DNA of 64,000 bases, from assembly GCF_000144605.1 (NCBI RefSeq), contig NC_014375.1:434001-498000 (forward strand). The letters run 5' to 3'. Shown here piece after piece: positions 1-9,993 of this stretch. Every line of letters begins with the position of its first letter. Within the stretch, counting starts at the first letter, position 1. The translations under genes and the position numbers were made by a program. Under the pieces are notes generated by a model. That model ran no database searches and was not told the DNA's origin. It was given only the letters and a program-made list of their open reading frames with translations. This stretch comes from Brevundimonas subvibrioides ATCC 15264 (GTDB lineage: Bacteria; Pseudomonadota; Alphaproteobacteria; Caulobacterales; Caulobacteraceae).

Positions 1-396
1 GCCTTCGCCGTAATTCTTGGTCATGCCGCCGAAGGCGCGCTGGTAGATCTTGCCGTCGTCGGTGCGGCTGAAGGGCACGCCCCAGTGCTCCAGTTCGTAG
101 ACGGCCTTGGGGGCCTCGCGGACCAGATATTCGATGGCGTCCTGGTCGCCCAGCCAGTCCGACCCCTTGACGGTGTCGTACATGTGCCATTTCCACGAGT
201 CCTCGCCCATGTTGCCGAGCGCGGCCGAGATGCCGCCCTGGGCCGCCACGGTGTGGGAGCGGGTCGGGAAGACCTTGGTGACGCAGGCGACCTTCAGGCC
301 CTGCTGGGCGGCGCCCAGCGCAGCGCGCAGGCCCGAGCCCCCGGCCCCCACGACGACGACGTCGTAGGCGTGATCGACGAATTCATAAGCAGCCAT
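1..396 (-). CDS. sdhA: Succinate dehydrogenase flavoprotein subunit, N-terminal part (cut by window edge)
   Basis: The first 132 residues of SdhA; the family is about 590-600 residues, and the gene runs off the left edge. SdhA oxidises succinate to fumarate on the cytoplasmic face of the inner membrane and passes electrons to SdhB. The dinucleotide-binding motif [10 protein letters not shown] is at residues 17-26. [10 protein letters not shown] follows, with His48 at the position that carries covalent FAD. The ATG at 396 lies 6 bases beyond the sdhD stop, so sdhC-sdhD-sdhA read leftwards as one operon. By family convention sdhB would follow outside the window. The identification is firm. Confidence 0.97.
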   Translation of the reverse strand, partial: MAAYEFVDHAYDVVVVGAGGSGLRAALGAAQQGLKVACVTKVFPTRSHTVAAQGGISAALGNMGEDSWKWHMYDTVKGSDWLGDQDAIEYLVREAPKAVYELEHWGVPFSRTDDGKIYQRAFGGMTKNYGEG

Positions 397-402
397 CAGT
401 CG

Positions 403-807
403 TCAGATCCCGAAACCGGCCGGCAGCGGCGCCGACCCCAGCGCCAGCCGCACGATGAAGAAAACGCTCGCCGCCGCCGCTGCGAGACAGATCAGGTTCA
501 CCAGGCCGATCAACAAGGCCTTGGTGCCTGCGACATGGATGTAGTCCTCGATGATCACCTTCCACGCCAGGCTGGCGAAACCGAAGAGGATCAGCGCCGT
601 CGCGGCCAGCAGCGCGGCGTTCACCGGGCTGGCGAACCACTGCAGGACAATGTCATAGCCCTGACCCGACAGGGTGAAGGCGGTCGAGGCGACCCACAGG
701 CCCAGCGGCATCAGGGCCGCGAGCAGGATCTTCTCCAGCGTCCACTCGCCGGCCCCGTGACGTTCCGAGACGCGGACGCCGTTCCGGTATTGGGCGGGAT
801 GGCTCAC
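403..807 (-). CDS. sdhD: Succinate dehydrogenase membrane anchor subunit SdhD
   Basis: 134 residues with three hydrophobic helices, the small membrane anchor of complex II that helps hold haem b and the quinone site. The typical VIIEDYIH motif is present after the second helix. The start is a GTG at 807 that overlaps the sdhC stop by four bases (GTGA), which implies translational coupling. A longer reading of the same frame extends back through sdhC but is a shadow. Oddity: twelve residues before the Tyr of EDY, where relatives carry the haem-ligating His (HxxxG pattern), this protein has Phe in FASLAWKV. Function as SdhD is supported by position, length and the EDY motif. Confidence 0.9.
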   Translation of the reverse strand: MSHPAQYRNGVRVSERHGAGEWTLEKILLAALMPLGLWVASTAFTLSGQGYDIVLQWFASPVNAALLAATALILFGFASLAWKVIIEDYIHVAGTKALLIGLVNLICLAAAAASVFFIVRLALGSAPLPAGFGI

Positions 808-1238
808 AGCGAAATCCTTCCCGAGGCGAACAGGGCGATGAAGAACAGGACGGCCAGGGGCACGGGGCCGTAGACGGCGATGTTCGACAGCAGGTCGGCC
901 GACTTGATCGTCAGCCCGCGTCCGGTGTCGTTGATCAGGTGGCGACCGCCGTTCAGCAGCAGCGAGAACAGCACGACGGTCAGTCCGAAACCGACGATCA
1001 GGCCGAACCACGATCCCGCCAGGCCCAGCGCCGACGCATAGGCCGCCGGGCCGAAGGCGACGGCCGCGAGCCAGGCGACCCCGATCAGGGCCCCGACGCT
1101 GATCGCGCCGATGGTGAACCGGAACAGGATCGAGGCGGTCATGGTGATGTGCCACCGCCAGGTCTGAAGGTGCGGCGACAGGGGACGGGGGCGGCCGTTG
1201 GGCTGGATCACGATCCGATCCGGCGGGGCGTTCGACAT
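804..1238 (-). CDS. sdhC: Succinate dehydrogenase cytochrome b556 subunit SdhC
   Basis: 144 residues with three transmembrane helices; it anchors SdhAB and binds haem b and ubiquinone. The family signature begins RPLSPHLQTWRWHITM. Ser36 and Arg40 in ASILFRFTIG match the quinone-site Ser and Arg of the family. His100 in GGRHLIND matches the haem ligand. The ATG at 1238 was chosen because it gives the usual short polar N-terminus (MSNAPPDR). An in-frame start at 1346 would add 36 residues without family resemblance. It is the first gene of the leftward sdh operon; the promoter must lie in the 175-base gap up to 1413, where I see no clear -35/-10 pair. Confidence 0.94.
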   Translation of the reverse strand: MSNAPPDRIVIQPNGRPRPLSPHLQTWRWHITMTASILFRFTIGAISVGALIGVAWLAAVAFGPAAYASALGLAGSWFGLIVGFGLTVVLFSLLLNGGRHLINDTGRGLTIKSADLLSNIAVYGPVPLAVLFFIALFASGRISL

Positions 1239-1413
1239 GCGAATGGTTCTCGAAACCAGAAAAGTCGGGCGAAGGCCCGGTGCGCATGGCTTTAAGGACC
1301 GCCGCGGGGGGGTGTCAACGCGATGCTGCGCTGCAAACGGCCGCACGCCCGGCGCGTGGCTCTGCGTCGGGGGAACCGATCACGATTTCGCGTGTTCGCC
1401 GTAAGCACTAGCC

Positions 1414-2013
1414 ATGCGCCACGACAGGCGACAGTCTGTTGACATGCTGGTGATTGCCCTGATTTCCCTCGGTCTTTCCTCCGCTCAAGACGCGGCCGTC
1501 GCCTACGGCGCGCGCCTGTACGAGCCGCCCGTGGTGCGACCGTTCGAACCGCCGTCCAACTTCGGGCGCGTCACGGAAGAGGGGGACGGCGGCGGCGATC
1601 CGAGACGCCGCCCGATCACCCGCCCGGTCGCGGTCGAGGCCTACAGCGGCAGCTACGAATACCCTCCGTCCACGGCCGACGAGGCCTACACCCGGGGCGT
1701 CACCCAGGCGGAACGCACGATGGACGCGCGCATGGGGCCGCTCGACGGGATCTGGCGCGTGCAGGACGCTTCGGGCGCCACGGTCCTGTCGCTGGCCCTG
1801 ATGGACGCGGGCGCCGCCAAGCCGATTGAGGGGGCCTGGCGAAAGGACGGCGGGATCGCGTCACTGGGCGTCATCGAGCGGTCGGAACGGTCCGAGGCCT
1901 CGGTGAGCCTGGCCTGGGCCGGGGGCGAGCTGACCGTGCGGCCCGACGGCCCGGGCTGGACCGGCGAACTCCTGCAGGACGGCCGCGCGGTGCCGGTGAC
2001 CCTGTCGCGCTAG
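1414..2013 (+). CDS. Secreted or periplasmic protein of unknown function
   Basis: 199 residues, not recognised. The N-terminus reads as a signal peptide: a charged stretch (MRHDRRQSVD), a hydrophobic core (MLVIALISLGLSS) and a small-residue cleavage region near AVAYGA. A start at 1444 would remove the charged region, so 1414 is preferred; neither has a good ribosome site. The middle (residues 45-85) is rich in Pro, Arg and Gly and probably disordered. The last 90 residues (LDGIWRV onward) alternate hydrophobic and polar residues like a small beta domain. It stands alone between sdhC, which diverges from it, and the HIT gene, which converges with a four-base overlap. Confidence 0.65.
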   Translation: MRHDRRQSVDMLVIALISLGLSSAQDAAVAYGARLYEPPVVRPFEPPSNFGRVTEEGDGGGDPRRRPITRPVAVEAYSGSYEYPPSTADEAYTRGVTQAERTMDARMGPLDGIWRVQDASGATVLSLALMDAGAAKPIEGAWRKDGGIASLGVIERSERSEASVSLAWAGGELTVRPDGPGWTGELLQDGRAVPVTLSR

Positions 2014-2422
2014 GCCGCCGCCACCCAGGCCACCGCCTGCGCCAGCCGGTCGCCATAGGGCAGGGCCGGGCCCCGGCCCCAGACCGGGTCGGGCCACAGG
2101 CCGTCGTCGCGACGCCGCCCGACGATATGGACATGCAGCTGGGCCGTGACATTGCCGATGGCGGCGACGTTCAGCTTCTCGACCGGCCGTCCGGAGGCGT
2201 CGCCCAGCGCGCGGACCCGGTCTCCGGCCGCCACGATCTCGGTCATCAGACGGATACGGTCGGCCTCGGACAGGTCGTCCAGCTCCACCGCGCCGGCCAC
2301 CCGGGGAATCAGGATAAGCCACGGAAACCGCGCGTCGTCCTGAAGCCGCACCTGACACAGGTCCCCGTCGGCGACGAAGACCGACCCGGCCGCGAAGGCC
2401 GGGTCGACGGCGAATCCGGCCA

Positions 2423-2423
<1 letters not shown>
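2010..2423 (-). CDS. HIT-family nucleotide-binding protein (diadenosine-polyphosphate hydrolase-like)
   Basis: 137 residues, a single HIT domain. HIT proteins hydrolyse or transfer nucleotidyl groups through a histidine triad. The motif here is QLHVHIVGRRRDD: the second and third triad histidines are present and the first is Gln, as in a common alphaproteobacterial HIT subgroup with the tail WPDPVWG. The substrate cannot be told from sequence. The start ATG at 2423 overlaps the stop of the upstream SIMPL gene by one base (TGATG), so the two are probably co-transcribed and coupled. The 3' end overlaps the convergent gene at 2013 by four bases. Confidence 0.88.
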
Positions 2424-4434
<2,011 letters not shown>

Positions 4435-4476
4435 GGCGCTGACGCGCGCGACGCGGTCGCGCGCTGCTTGAGCGCC
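4435..4476 (-). repeat. 42-base palindromic element, family A copy 1
   Basis: Read on the minus strand it has the family layout: arm GGCGCTCAAGCAGCG, a 15-base inner hairpin, then arm CGCGTCAGCGCC. The inner part is GCGAC-CGC-GTCGC, a perfect stem. It starts on the base directly after the mdh TAG stop. Other full copies are at 6415, 6468 and 12941. I do not recognise a named family. Confidence 0.8.
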
Positions 4477-4482
4477 ACGTCT

Positions 4483-4568
4483 CCTCCCCGTCCCGAAGGG
4501 ATGGGGAGGTGGCAGCGAGCCCTTGCGAGCTGACGGAGGGGGTCTCGTGCACCCGGAACCCCTCCGTC
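4483..4568. repeat. CCTCCCC/GGGGAGG palindrome cluster, family B site 1 (possible bidirectional terminator)
   Basis: It lies between convergent mdh and the YbjN-like gene. The first hairpin (4483-4509) pairs CCTCCCCGTCCC with GGGATGGGGAGG around a GAA loop, with one G-T wobble. The second pairs GACGGAGGGG (4532-4541) with CCCCTCCGTC (4559-4568). Related sequence occurs at 17055-17077 and 31205-31293. There is no T-run, so a terminator role is only possible. The rest of the gap, to 4626, shows nothing clear. Confidence 0.65.
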
Positions 4569-4626
4569 TCCTTCGCTTCGCTACGGATCCAACTCCCCAC
4601 GCCAGCGGCGCAGGGAGGAGCCGGGT

Positions 4627-5145
4627 CTACTGGGCCGGGGGAACCGCCGGCGCGGCGTTCGCGGCCACGGTGACCGTGCGCCCCAGGTCGTTGGACAGGC
4701 TGCGCCAGACCTGGATCGGATCGTCCAGCTGGGACGGGCCGACCGCCGGGACCAGCAGGATGTCGTACTGCGCCACGGCCTGACCCTCTTCGGCCTCCCC
4801 CGACACCGCATAGAAGGCCTTCACGAACCGCCGCTCCGCATTCCAGCGGGTGACGATGTCGGGCGTGGCCTGGGGCCCCGCGAAGGCGGCCGTGAACTGC
4901 ACATCGGGACAGGCGCCGTCGCTGCATGAAAACAGCGTCACGATCGACCGCACCGCACCGTCGGTGACGGGGATATAGACCCGGTCGCCCTGGGCCTGCG
5001 GGGCCTCCACGACGAGGCCCGAGGCGGTCAGCTGGCCGGTGATCTCGGCCACCGTCAGGCCCTTCCAGGTGCCCGGCGCGGCCGTCTGCGCCCCTGCGGG
5101 GGAAGCGATCACGGCGCATGAGGCGAGTAGGACGGCGAGTTTCAT
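4627..5145 (-). CDS. YbjN-domain secreted protein
   Basis: 172 residues. A signal peptide (MKLAVLLASCAVIASPAGAQ) fixes the ATG at 5145. The mature part fits the YbjN family: LTVAEITGQLTASGL, then a predicted sheet with VYIPVTDGAVRSIVTLFSCSDGACPDVQFTAAFAG, and TRWNAERRFVKAFY. YbjN proteins are described as modulators of motility or stress responses, with no enzymatic activity known. The two Cys in FSCSDGAC could form a disulphide in the periplasm. It reads leftwards, 56 bases downstream of zapE, and may share its transcript. The C-terminus is Ala/Pro-rich. Confidence 0.8.
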   Translation of the reverse strand: MKLAVLLASCAVIASPAGAQTAAPGTWKGLTVAEITGQLTASGLVVEAPQAQGDRVYIPVTDGAVRSIVTLFSCSDGACPDVQFTAAFAGPQATPDIVTRWNAERRFVKAFYAVSGEAEEGQAVAQYDILLVPAVGPSQLDDPIQVWRSLSNDLGRTVTVAANAAPAVPPAQ

Positions 5146-5201
5146 CGGCAGGCTCCTGGACGGTTGCCCATCCTAGCCGCGATTGCGGCCGTGTGGCGAC
5201 A

Positions 5202-6308
5202 TCAGCCCGGGTCCGAACGGTCCGCCGCCGTTTCCAGCCAGGAGGCGCTCGACATCTCGTTCAGGCGCGACACCGTGCGCTCGAACTCGAAGGCCCCGTC
5301 GCCGGCCGGATAGAGGGTCTGCGGCGCGCCGGCGGCCAGCACGACAATTCGGGTCCGGGCTTCATACAGGGCATCGATCAGGGTCACGAACCGCCGCGCC
5401 GCCTGCCGTCGGTCCGGTGTCAGGACCGGAATGTCCTCGATGAACACGGTATGGAACCGCCGCGCCACGGCCAGATAGTCCTGCGGCCCCAGGGGCGTGT
5501 CGCACAGCTGGTCGAAGGTGGCGCGCGCCAGTCCACCGGCCGTGCGGTCCACCCGGACGTCGCGACCCAGGACCTCCAGATGGGCCGGACACTCGGGCAT
5601 GCCCCCGCGCAGATCGTCCCAGAGCTGTTCGAACCCGGCGCGATCCCCCGCGTCATGCCAGACGCCCGAGGCCTTCAGCCGGTCCAGGCGCCAGTCGCGG
5701 GCGCCCGACAGCGCCACGACCTCGCAGCGGTCGACGATGCGATCGATGAAGGGGGTGAACAGCGGCCGGTTGATCCCGTCCTTGTAGAGCTGGTCGGGCG
5801 CGCGGTTGGAGGTGATGCAGACGACGACCTTCTTCTCGAACAGGGCGTCGAACAGCCGGCCCAGGATCATGGCGTCGGCGATGTCGGTCACCTGCAGCTC
5901 GTCGAAGCACAGCAGGCGCGCCTCCGACGCGATCAGGGCCGCGACGGGGCCGATGGGATCGTCGCCCTTGTGGGTGCCGAACACGCCCTGCCGGGCCTTG
6001 CGATCGCCCTCGCGCCACTGTCGGATCAGGTCGTGGACCCGCGCCATGAAGGCGTGGAAATGGGCCCGGGTCTTTCGCGGCTCGGGCGCGCAGACGAAGA
6101 ACAGGTCCATCAGGATGGATTTGCCCCGACCGGGCGGGCCCCACAGATAGACGCCGCGCACCTCCGGGGTGCCGCCGAACAGCTTTCGCTTCCCCAGGTC
6201 GATCTCGAGCCGGGACAGGGCCGCGACGGCCGTCTTCTGGGCCGGGTCGCGGGTCAGCAGCCCCTGTTTCAGGCGGTTTTCATAAGCACGGGCAATGCGG
6301 GACGGCAT
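5202..6308 (-). CDS. zapE: Cell division protein ZapE / AFG1-like ATPase
   Basis: 368 residues, the usual length for the AFG1/ZapE ATPase family. In E. coli ZapE acts at the Z-ring during late division; the mitochondrial relative Afg1 helps turnover of respiratory-chain subunits. The Walker A GPPGRGKS is at residues 57-64 and Walker B LLCFDE at 132-137. SNRAPDQLYKDGINR is the family sensor region and HTVFIEDIPVLT is near the C-terminal third. In many alphaproteobacteria the gene sits close to mdh and sdh, as here. The ATG at 6308 gives the expected N-terminus (MPSRIARAYENRL). The assignment is firm for the family and less so for the exact role. Confidence 0.92.
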   Translation of the reverse strand: MPSRIARAYENRLKQGLLTRDPAQKTAVAALSRLEIDLGKRKLFGGTPEVRGVYLWGPPGRGKSILMDLFFVCAPEPRKTRAHFHAFMARVHDLIRQWREGDRKARQGVFGTHKGDDPIGPVAALIASEARLLCFDELQVTDIADAMILGRLFDALFEKKVVVCITSNRAPDQLYKDGINRPLFTPFIDRIVDRCEVVALSGARDWRLDRLKASGVWHDAGDRAGFEQLWDDLRGGMPECPAHLEVLGRDVRVDRTAGGLARATFDQLCDTPLGPQDYLAVARRFHTVFIEDIPVLTPDRRQAARRFVTLIDALYEARTRIVVLAAGAPQTLYPAGDGAFEFERTVSRLNEMSSASWLETAADRSDPG

Positions 6309-6414
6309 GGAACTGGGGCATAGACGTGCCGGCTGACGGTGAAAAGCATTGCTTCGCAGACGCGAAAGACTAAATGCGACGGGCGGAACGCGCGTGGTTC
6401 TGCATCCCAGACAA

Positions 6415-6456
6415 GGCGCTCAAGCAGCGAGGCTCCGCAAGCCGAGCGTTAGCGCC
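6415..6456 (+). repeat. 42-base palindromic element, family A copy 2
   Basis: Arm GGCGCTCAAGCAGCG, inner hairpin GGCTC-CGC-AAGCC (one C-A mismatch), arm AGCGTTAGCGCC. It lies in the 219-base gap before asd, in tandem with copy 3 and offset by 53 bases. The remainder of the gap (6309-6414) holds no feature I can support. Confidence 0.8.
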
Positions 6457-6467
6457 CCCAACCAAGA

Positions 6468-6509
6468 TGCGTTTGAGCAGCGAGGCTCCGGGAGCCGAGC
6501 GTCAGCGCG
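6468..6509 (+). repeat. 42-base palindromic element, family A copy 3
   Basis: This is the most diverged copy: arm TGCGTTTGAGCAGCG, inner hairpin GGCTC-CGG-GAGCC (perfect five-pair stem), arm AGCGTCAGCGCG. It ends three bases before the asd ribosome site GAAGGA (6513-6518), so in an asd transcript the hairpin would sit against the Shine-Dalgarno sequence. Confidence 0.75.
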
Positions 6510-6527
6510 TCCGAAGGACTGACAAGA

Positions 6528-7574
6528 ATGGGCTATTCCGTTGCGATCGTGGGCGCCACCGGCAATGTCGGGCGCGAGATGCTGACCATCCTCGAGGAAC
6601 TGGAGTTCCCGGTGGACGAGATGCACGCGGTCGCCTCGCGAAAATCCAAGGGCATGGACGTCGCCTGGGGCGACAAGACCATCAAATGCCAGGACATCGA
6701 CAGCTTCGATTTCTCGAAGGTCGACATCGTCCTGATGTCGGCGGGCGGCGACGTCTCGCGCGCCTGGTCCGAGAAGATCGGCAAGCTGGGCCCGATGGTG
6801 ATCGACAACTCGTCGGCCTTCCGCAAGGACCCCGACGTGCCGCTGATCGTGCCCGAGGTGAACCCGGACGCCATCAAGCTGGCGACGAAGAAGAACATCA
6901 TCGCCAACCCCAACTGCTCGACGGCCCAGCTGGTCGTGGCGCTGAAGCCCCTGCATGACGCGGCGAAGGCCAGGCGGGTTGTCGTCTCGACCTACCAATC
7001 CGTGTCGGGCGCCGGCAAGGAAGGCATGGACGAGCTGTGGAACCAGACCAAGGCCATCTACGGCCTCGGCGACGCCAAGCCGAAGAAGTTCCCCAAGCAG
7101 ATCGCCTTCAACGTCATCCCCTTCATCGGGTCGTTCAACGAGGACGGCTACACCGACGAAGAGCAGAAGATGTGGGACGAGACCCACAAGATGCTGGACC
7201 CCGCCATCAAGCTGACGGTCACCTGCGTCCGCGTGCCGGTCTTCGTCGGCCACTCCGAGGCCGTGACGGTCGAGTTCGAAAAGCCGATCAGCCCGGACGA
7301 GGCGCGAGCCATCCTGCGCGAGGCCCCCGGCATCCAGGTGATCGATAAGCAGGAGCACGACGGCTACATCACGCCCGTCGACGCCGCCGGCGAGCACGCC
7401 GTCTATGTCAGCCGCATCCGCAAGGACCACACCGTCGAGAACGGCTTGGTGTTCTGGGTCGTGTCCGACAACCTCAGGAAGGGCGCGGCCCTGAACGCGG
7501 TCCAGATCGCCCAGCTGCTGGACGAGACGGGCACGATCAAGCCGAAGAGCGGGTACCGCACCCTGACGGTCTAG
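6528..7574 (+). CDS. asd: Aspartate-semialdehyde dehydrogenase
   Basis: 348 residues. It reduces aspartyl phosphate to aspartate semialdehyde with NADPH, the branch point to lysine/diaminopimelate, threonine and methionine. The NADP-binding loop GATGNVGREM is at residues 9-18. The catalytic Cys130 is in IANPNCSTAQ, and a conserved His is in RVPVFVGHSEAV. The start ATG follows GAAGGA at nine bases. Two tandem 42-base palindromes occupy its leader and could influence initiation, which is inference. rarD follows after four bases and an MFS gene after that, so the three may be co-transcribed. dapF, another gene of the same pathway, is at 20754. Confidence 0.97.
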   Translation: MGYSVAIVGATGNVGREMLTILEELEFPVDEMHAVASRKSKGMDVAWGDKTIKCQDIDSFDFSKVDIVLMSAGGDVSRAWSEKIGKLGPMVIDNSSAFRKDPDVPLIVPEVNPDAIKLATKKNIIANPNCSTAQLVVALKPLHDAAKARRVVVSTYQSVSGAGKEGMDELWNQTKAIYGLGDAKPKKFPKQIAFNVIPFIGSFNEDGYTDEEQKMWDETHKMLDPAIKLTVTCVRVPVFVGHSEAVTVEFEKPISPDEARAILREAPGIQVIDKQEHDGYITPVDAAGEHAVYVSRIRKDHTVENGLVFWVVSDNLRKGAALNAVQIAQLLDETGTIKPKSGYRTLTV

Positions 7575-7578
7575 GGCC

Positions 7579-8511
7579 GTGGCCCCGCCGACCCCCGTGC
7601 CGCCCCCGACGCGGGCCGCGTTCCTGTCGGCGCTGGGCTGCTATGTCATGTGGGGGTTTCTGCCCCTGCTGTTCATGGTTCAGGCGGCGCTGGGATTCTC
7701 CGCGCCCGAGATCCTGTCGCACCGCGCCCTGTGGTCGGTGCTGTTCGCCGGCGGTCTGGTCCTTCTGGCCGGTCATTCCGGTCAGGTCCGCGCGGTCCTG
7801 GGCCAGCCCCGGACCCTGGCGTGGCTGGCGCTGGCGACGGTCCTGATCGCCGTCAACTGGGGCCTCTACGTCTGGGCCACGACCCACCATGCGACGCTCG
7901 AGGCCAGCCTCGGCTACTACATCAATCCGCTGCTCAACATGATCGTGGGGCTGTGGCTGTTCCGCGAGAAGATCGACCGGTGGGGCTGGGCCGCCATCGG
8001 GCTGGCGGCCGTCGGCGTCCTGTTCCAGGCCCTGGCCCTCGGCCGGCCCCCCTGGATTTCCATCGCCCTGGCGCTCAGCTTCGGGGCTTACGGCGTCATC
8101 AAGAAGCGGATCCCGGTCGAGGCCCAGGCCGGCCTGTTCATCGAATGCCTGTTCCTCCTGCCGTTCGGGCTGGTGTTCGTCGCCTGGCTCCAGATGCATG
8201 GCCTCGGCCATGCCTTCGCCAGCCCGGTGGCCTTCGGCTGGGCCCTGCTGAACGGGCCGGCGACGGTCCTGCCTCTGGCCCTGTTCGCCTACGCCGCACG
8301 GCGCATGCCGCTGTCCACCATGGGTTTCATCCAGTTCCTGGCCCCGACGCTCCAGTTCTGCGTCGGTCTGGCGACCGGCGAGGCGTTCACGCCGCTCCGC
8401 GCGGTGTCGTTCGTCTTCATCTGGCTGGGCGCGGGTGTGTTCGCGGCGGCGGCCCTCTTCCGGGCACGGGCGGCGCGGCGGGCCTTGGCGGACAGCGCGC
8501 TGCAGGTCTAG
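7579..8511 (+). CDS. rarD: RarD-type EamA/DMT family transporter
   Basis: 310 residues with ten predicted membrane helices, matching the RarD branch of the drug/metabolite transporters. Characteristic stretches are YVMWGFLPLLF near the N-terminus, LIAVNWGLYVWATTHH, ASLGYYINPLLN, and STMGFIQFLAPTLQF towards the end. Substrates of RarD proteins are not established. The start is GTG at 7579, four bases after the asd stop, with no in-frame ATG nearby that keeps the first helix. Close spacing to asd and to the following MFS gene (three bases) suggests one transcript. Confidence 0.88.
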   Translation: MAPPTPVPPPTRAAFLSALGCYVMWGFLPLLFMVQAALGFSAPEILSHRALWSVLFAGGLVLLAGHSGQVRAVLGQPRTLAWLALATVLIAVNWGLYVWATTHHATLEASLGYYINPLLNMIVGLWLFREKIDRWGWAAIGLAAVGVLFQALALGRPPWISIALALSFGAYGVIKKRIPVEAQAGLFIECLFLLPFGLVFVAWLQMHGLGHAFASPVAFGWALLNGPATVLPLALFAYAARRMPLSTMGFIQFLAPTLQFCVGLATGEAFTPLRAVSFVFIWLGAGVFAAAALFRARAARRALADSALQV

Positions 8512-8514
8512 CCT

Positions 8515-9993
8515 GTGTCCATGGCCGCTGAACCTTCTTCCCTGTCGGCCGGCCGGAAGCGCTGGATCCTCGCCGCCACCGTCTTGGGCTCGGCCCTGAC
8601 CTTCATCGACGGATCGGCGCTCGGCGTCGCCCTTCCCGCGATCCAGCGCGACCTCGGGGCCGGTCCGGCGGCGGCCCAGTGGATTTCCAACGCCTATCTG
8701 CTGACGCTCGGGGCCCTGGTCCTGATCGGCGGGGCCGCCGGAGACCGGTTCGGGCGCAAACGCGTGTTCCTGATCGGCGTGGTCGTCTTCGCCCTGGCCT
8801 CGATCGCCTGTGGCCTGGCCCCCACGGCCTCGCTGCTGATCGCCGGACGGGCGTTGCAGGGCATCGGCGCGGCGCTGCTGACGCCCGGGGCGCTGGCCCT
8901 GATCGGAGCCAATTTTCCGGAGCGGGAACGGGGCGCCGCCTTCGGGACCTGGGCCGGCGCGGGGGCCCTGTTCGGCATGGTCGGGCCTCTGGTCGGCGGC
9001 TGGCTCGCGGATCACGCCGACTGGCGATTCATCTTCTGGATCAATGTGCCCCTCGCGGCCCTGACGGTGGTCGTGGCCCTGAAAGCTGTGCCGGAGAGCC
9101 GGGATGAGCAGGCCACAGGGCTGGACTGGCCGGGCGCGGTGCTGGGGATCAGTGGTCTCGGCGCCCTGATCTGGGGTCTGACGGCGGGTCCCGATCTGGG
9201 CTGGGCCCATCCCGGCGTGCTGTCCGGACTGGGCGGCGGACTGCTGCTCCTCATCGCCTTCCTGTGGGCCGAGGCGAAGGAAGCGCATCCGATGATGCCC
9301 CTGACGCTGTTCCGGTCGCGCGTGTTCAGCGGGATCAACGCCCTGACCCTGCTGCTCTATTTCGCCCTGAGCGGGGCCATGTTCTTCCTCCCGTTCGAAC
9401 TGATCCGCGTCCACGGCTGGAGCGCGACCGGGGCGGGGTCGGCCATGCTGCCCTTCGCGGTGGTCATGGGGTTGTTCTCGGGTGTGGCGGGAAGGCTCGC
9501 CGACCGGTTCGGGGCGAAACTGTCCCTCAGCGTCGGGCCGATGCTGGCGGGCGTCGGCCTCGCCCTGCTGGCCCTGATGTCGCCGGACGCCGGCTATGTT
9601 ACCGGGCCTCTGACGGGGATGACCGTGCTGGCGATCGGCATGACCCTGGCCGTGGGACCGCTGACGGCGGCGGTCATGGGGGCGGTGGAGCCGGGCCACA
9701 CCGGCGTGGCGTCGGGCGTCAACAACGCCGTGGCGAGGATCGCGGGCCTTCTGGCCATCGCCCTTCTGGGCGTCCTGCTGTCCGCCGTCTTCGTGGCGGG
9801 CGTCGATTCGCCGGATGCGCGGGCCCAGCTGGGAGCGGTCATGGCGGGCGGAGAGGCGGGCGTGTCCGCCCGCGCCGTGGACGCCTTTCACGGGGCCTAT
9901 CGGGCGGTGATGCTGGCCTGCGCCGCCTGCGCGGTCGCCGCCGGGGTGATCGGGCTTCTGACCGCGCCCGGCCGGGTTCAGAGCGCCGCGTAA
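8515..9993 (+). CDS. MFS transporter, DHA2 (EmrB/QacA-like) family
   Basis: 492 residues with about 14 predicted helices, the layout of DHA2 drug:H+ antiporters. It has FIDGSALGVALPAIQRDL in helix 1, the loop motif GDRFGRKRVF between helices 2 and 3, and RALQGIGAALLTPGALALIG in the fourth and fifth helices. The start is GTG at 8515; an ATG at 8521 is nearly equal and loses only two residues. It probably exports a hydrophobic or cationic compound, which sequence cannot name. Its 3' end overlaps the convergent serine hydrolase gene by 16 bases. No dedicated regulator is adjacent. Confidence 0.85.
   Translation: MSMAAEPSSLSAGRKRWILAATVLGSALTFIDGSALGVALPAIQRDLGAGPAAAQWISNAYLLTLGALVLIGGAAGDRFGRKRVFLIGVVVFALASIACGLAPTASLLIAGRALQGIGAALLTPGALALIGANFPERERGAAFGTWAGAGALFGMVGPLVGGWLADHADWRFIFWINVPLAALTVVVALKAVPESRDEQATGLDWPGAVLGISGLGALIWGLTAGPDLGWAHPGVLSGLGGGLLLLIAFLWAEAKEAHPMMPLTLFRSRVFSGINALTLLLYFALSGAMFFLPFELIRVHGWSATGAGSAMLPFAVVMGLFSGVAGRLADRFGAKLSLSVGPMLAGVGLALLALMSPDAGYVTGPLTGMTVLAIGMTLAVGPLTAAVMGAVEPGHTGVASGVNNAVARIAGLLAIALLGVLLSAVFVAGVDSPDARAQLGAVMAGGEAGVSARAVDAFHGAYRAVMLACAACAVAAGVIGLLTAPGRVQSAA

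Noticed and set aside
6415..6509. A riboswitch or amino-acid attenuator in front of asd
   Set aside because: There is no leader peptide, and the same hairpins occur by mdh and by an unrelated small gene, so a ligand-specific switch is not supported.
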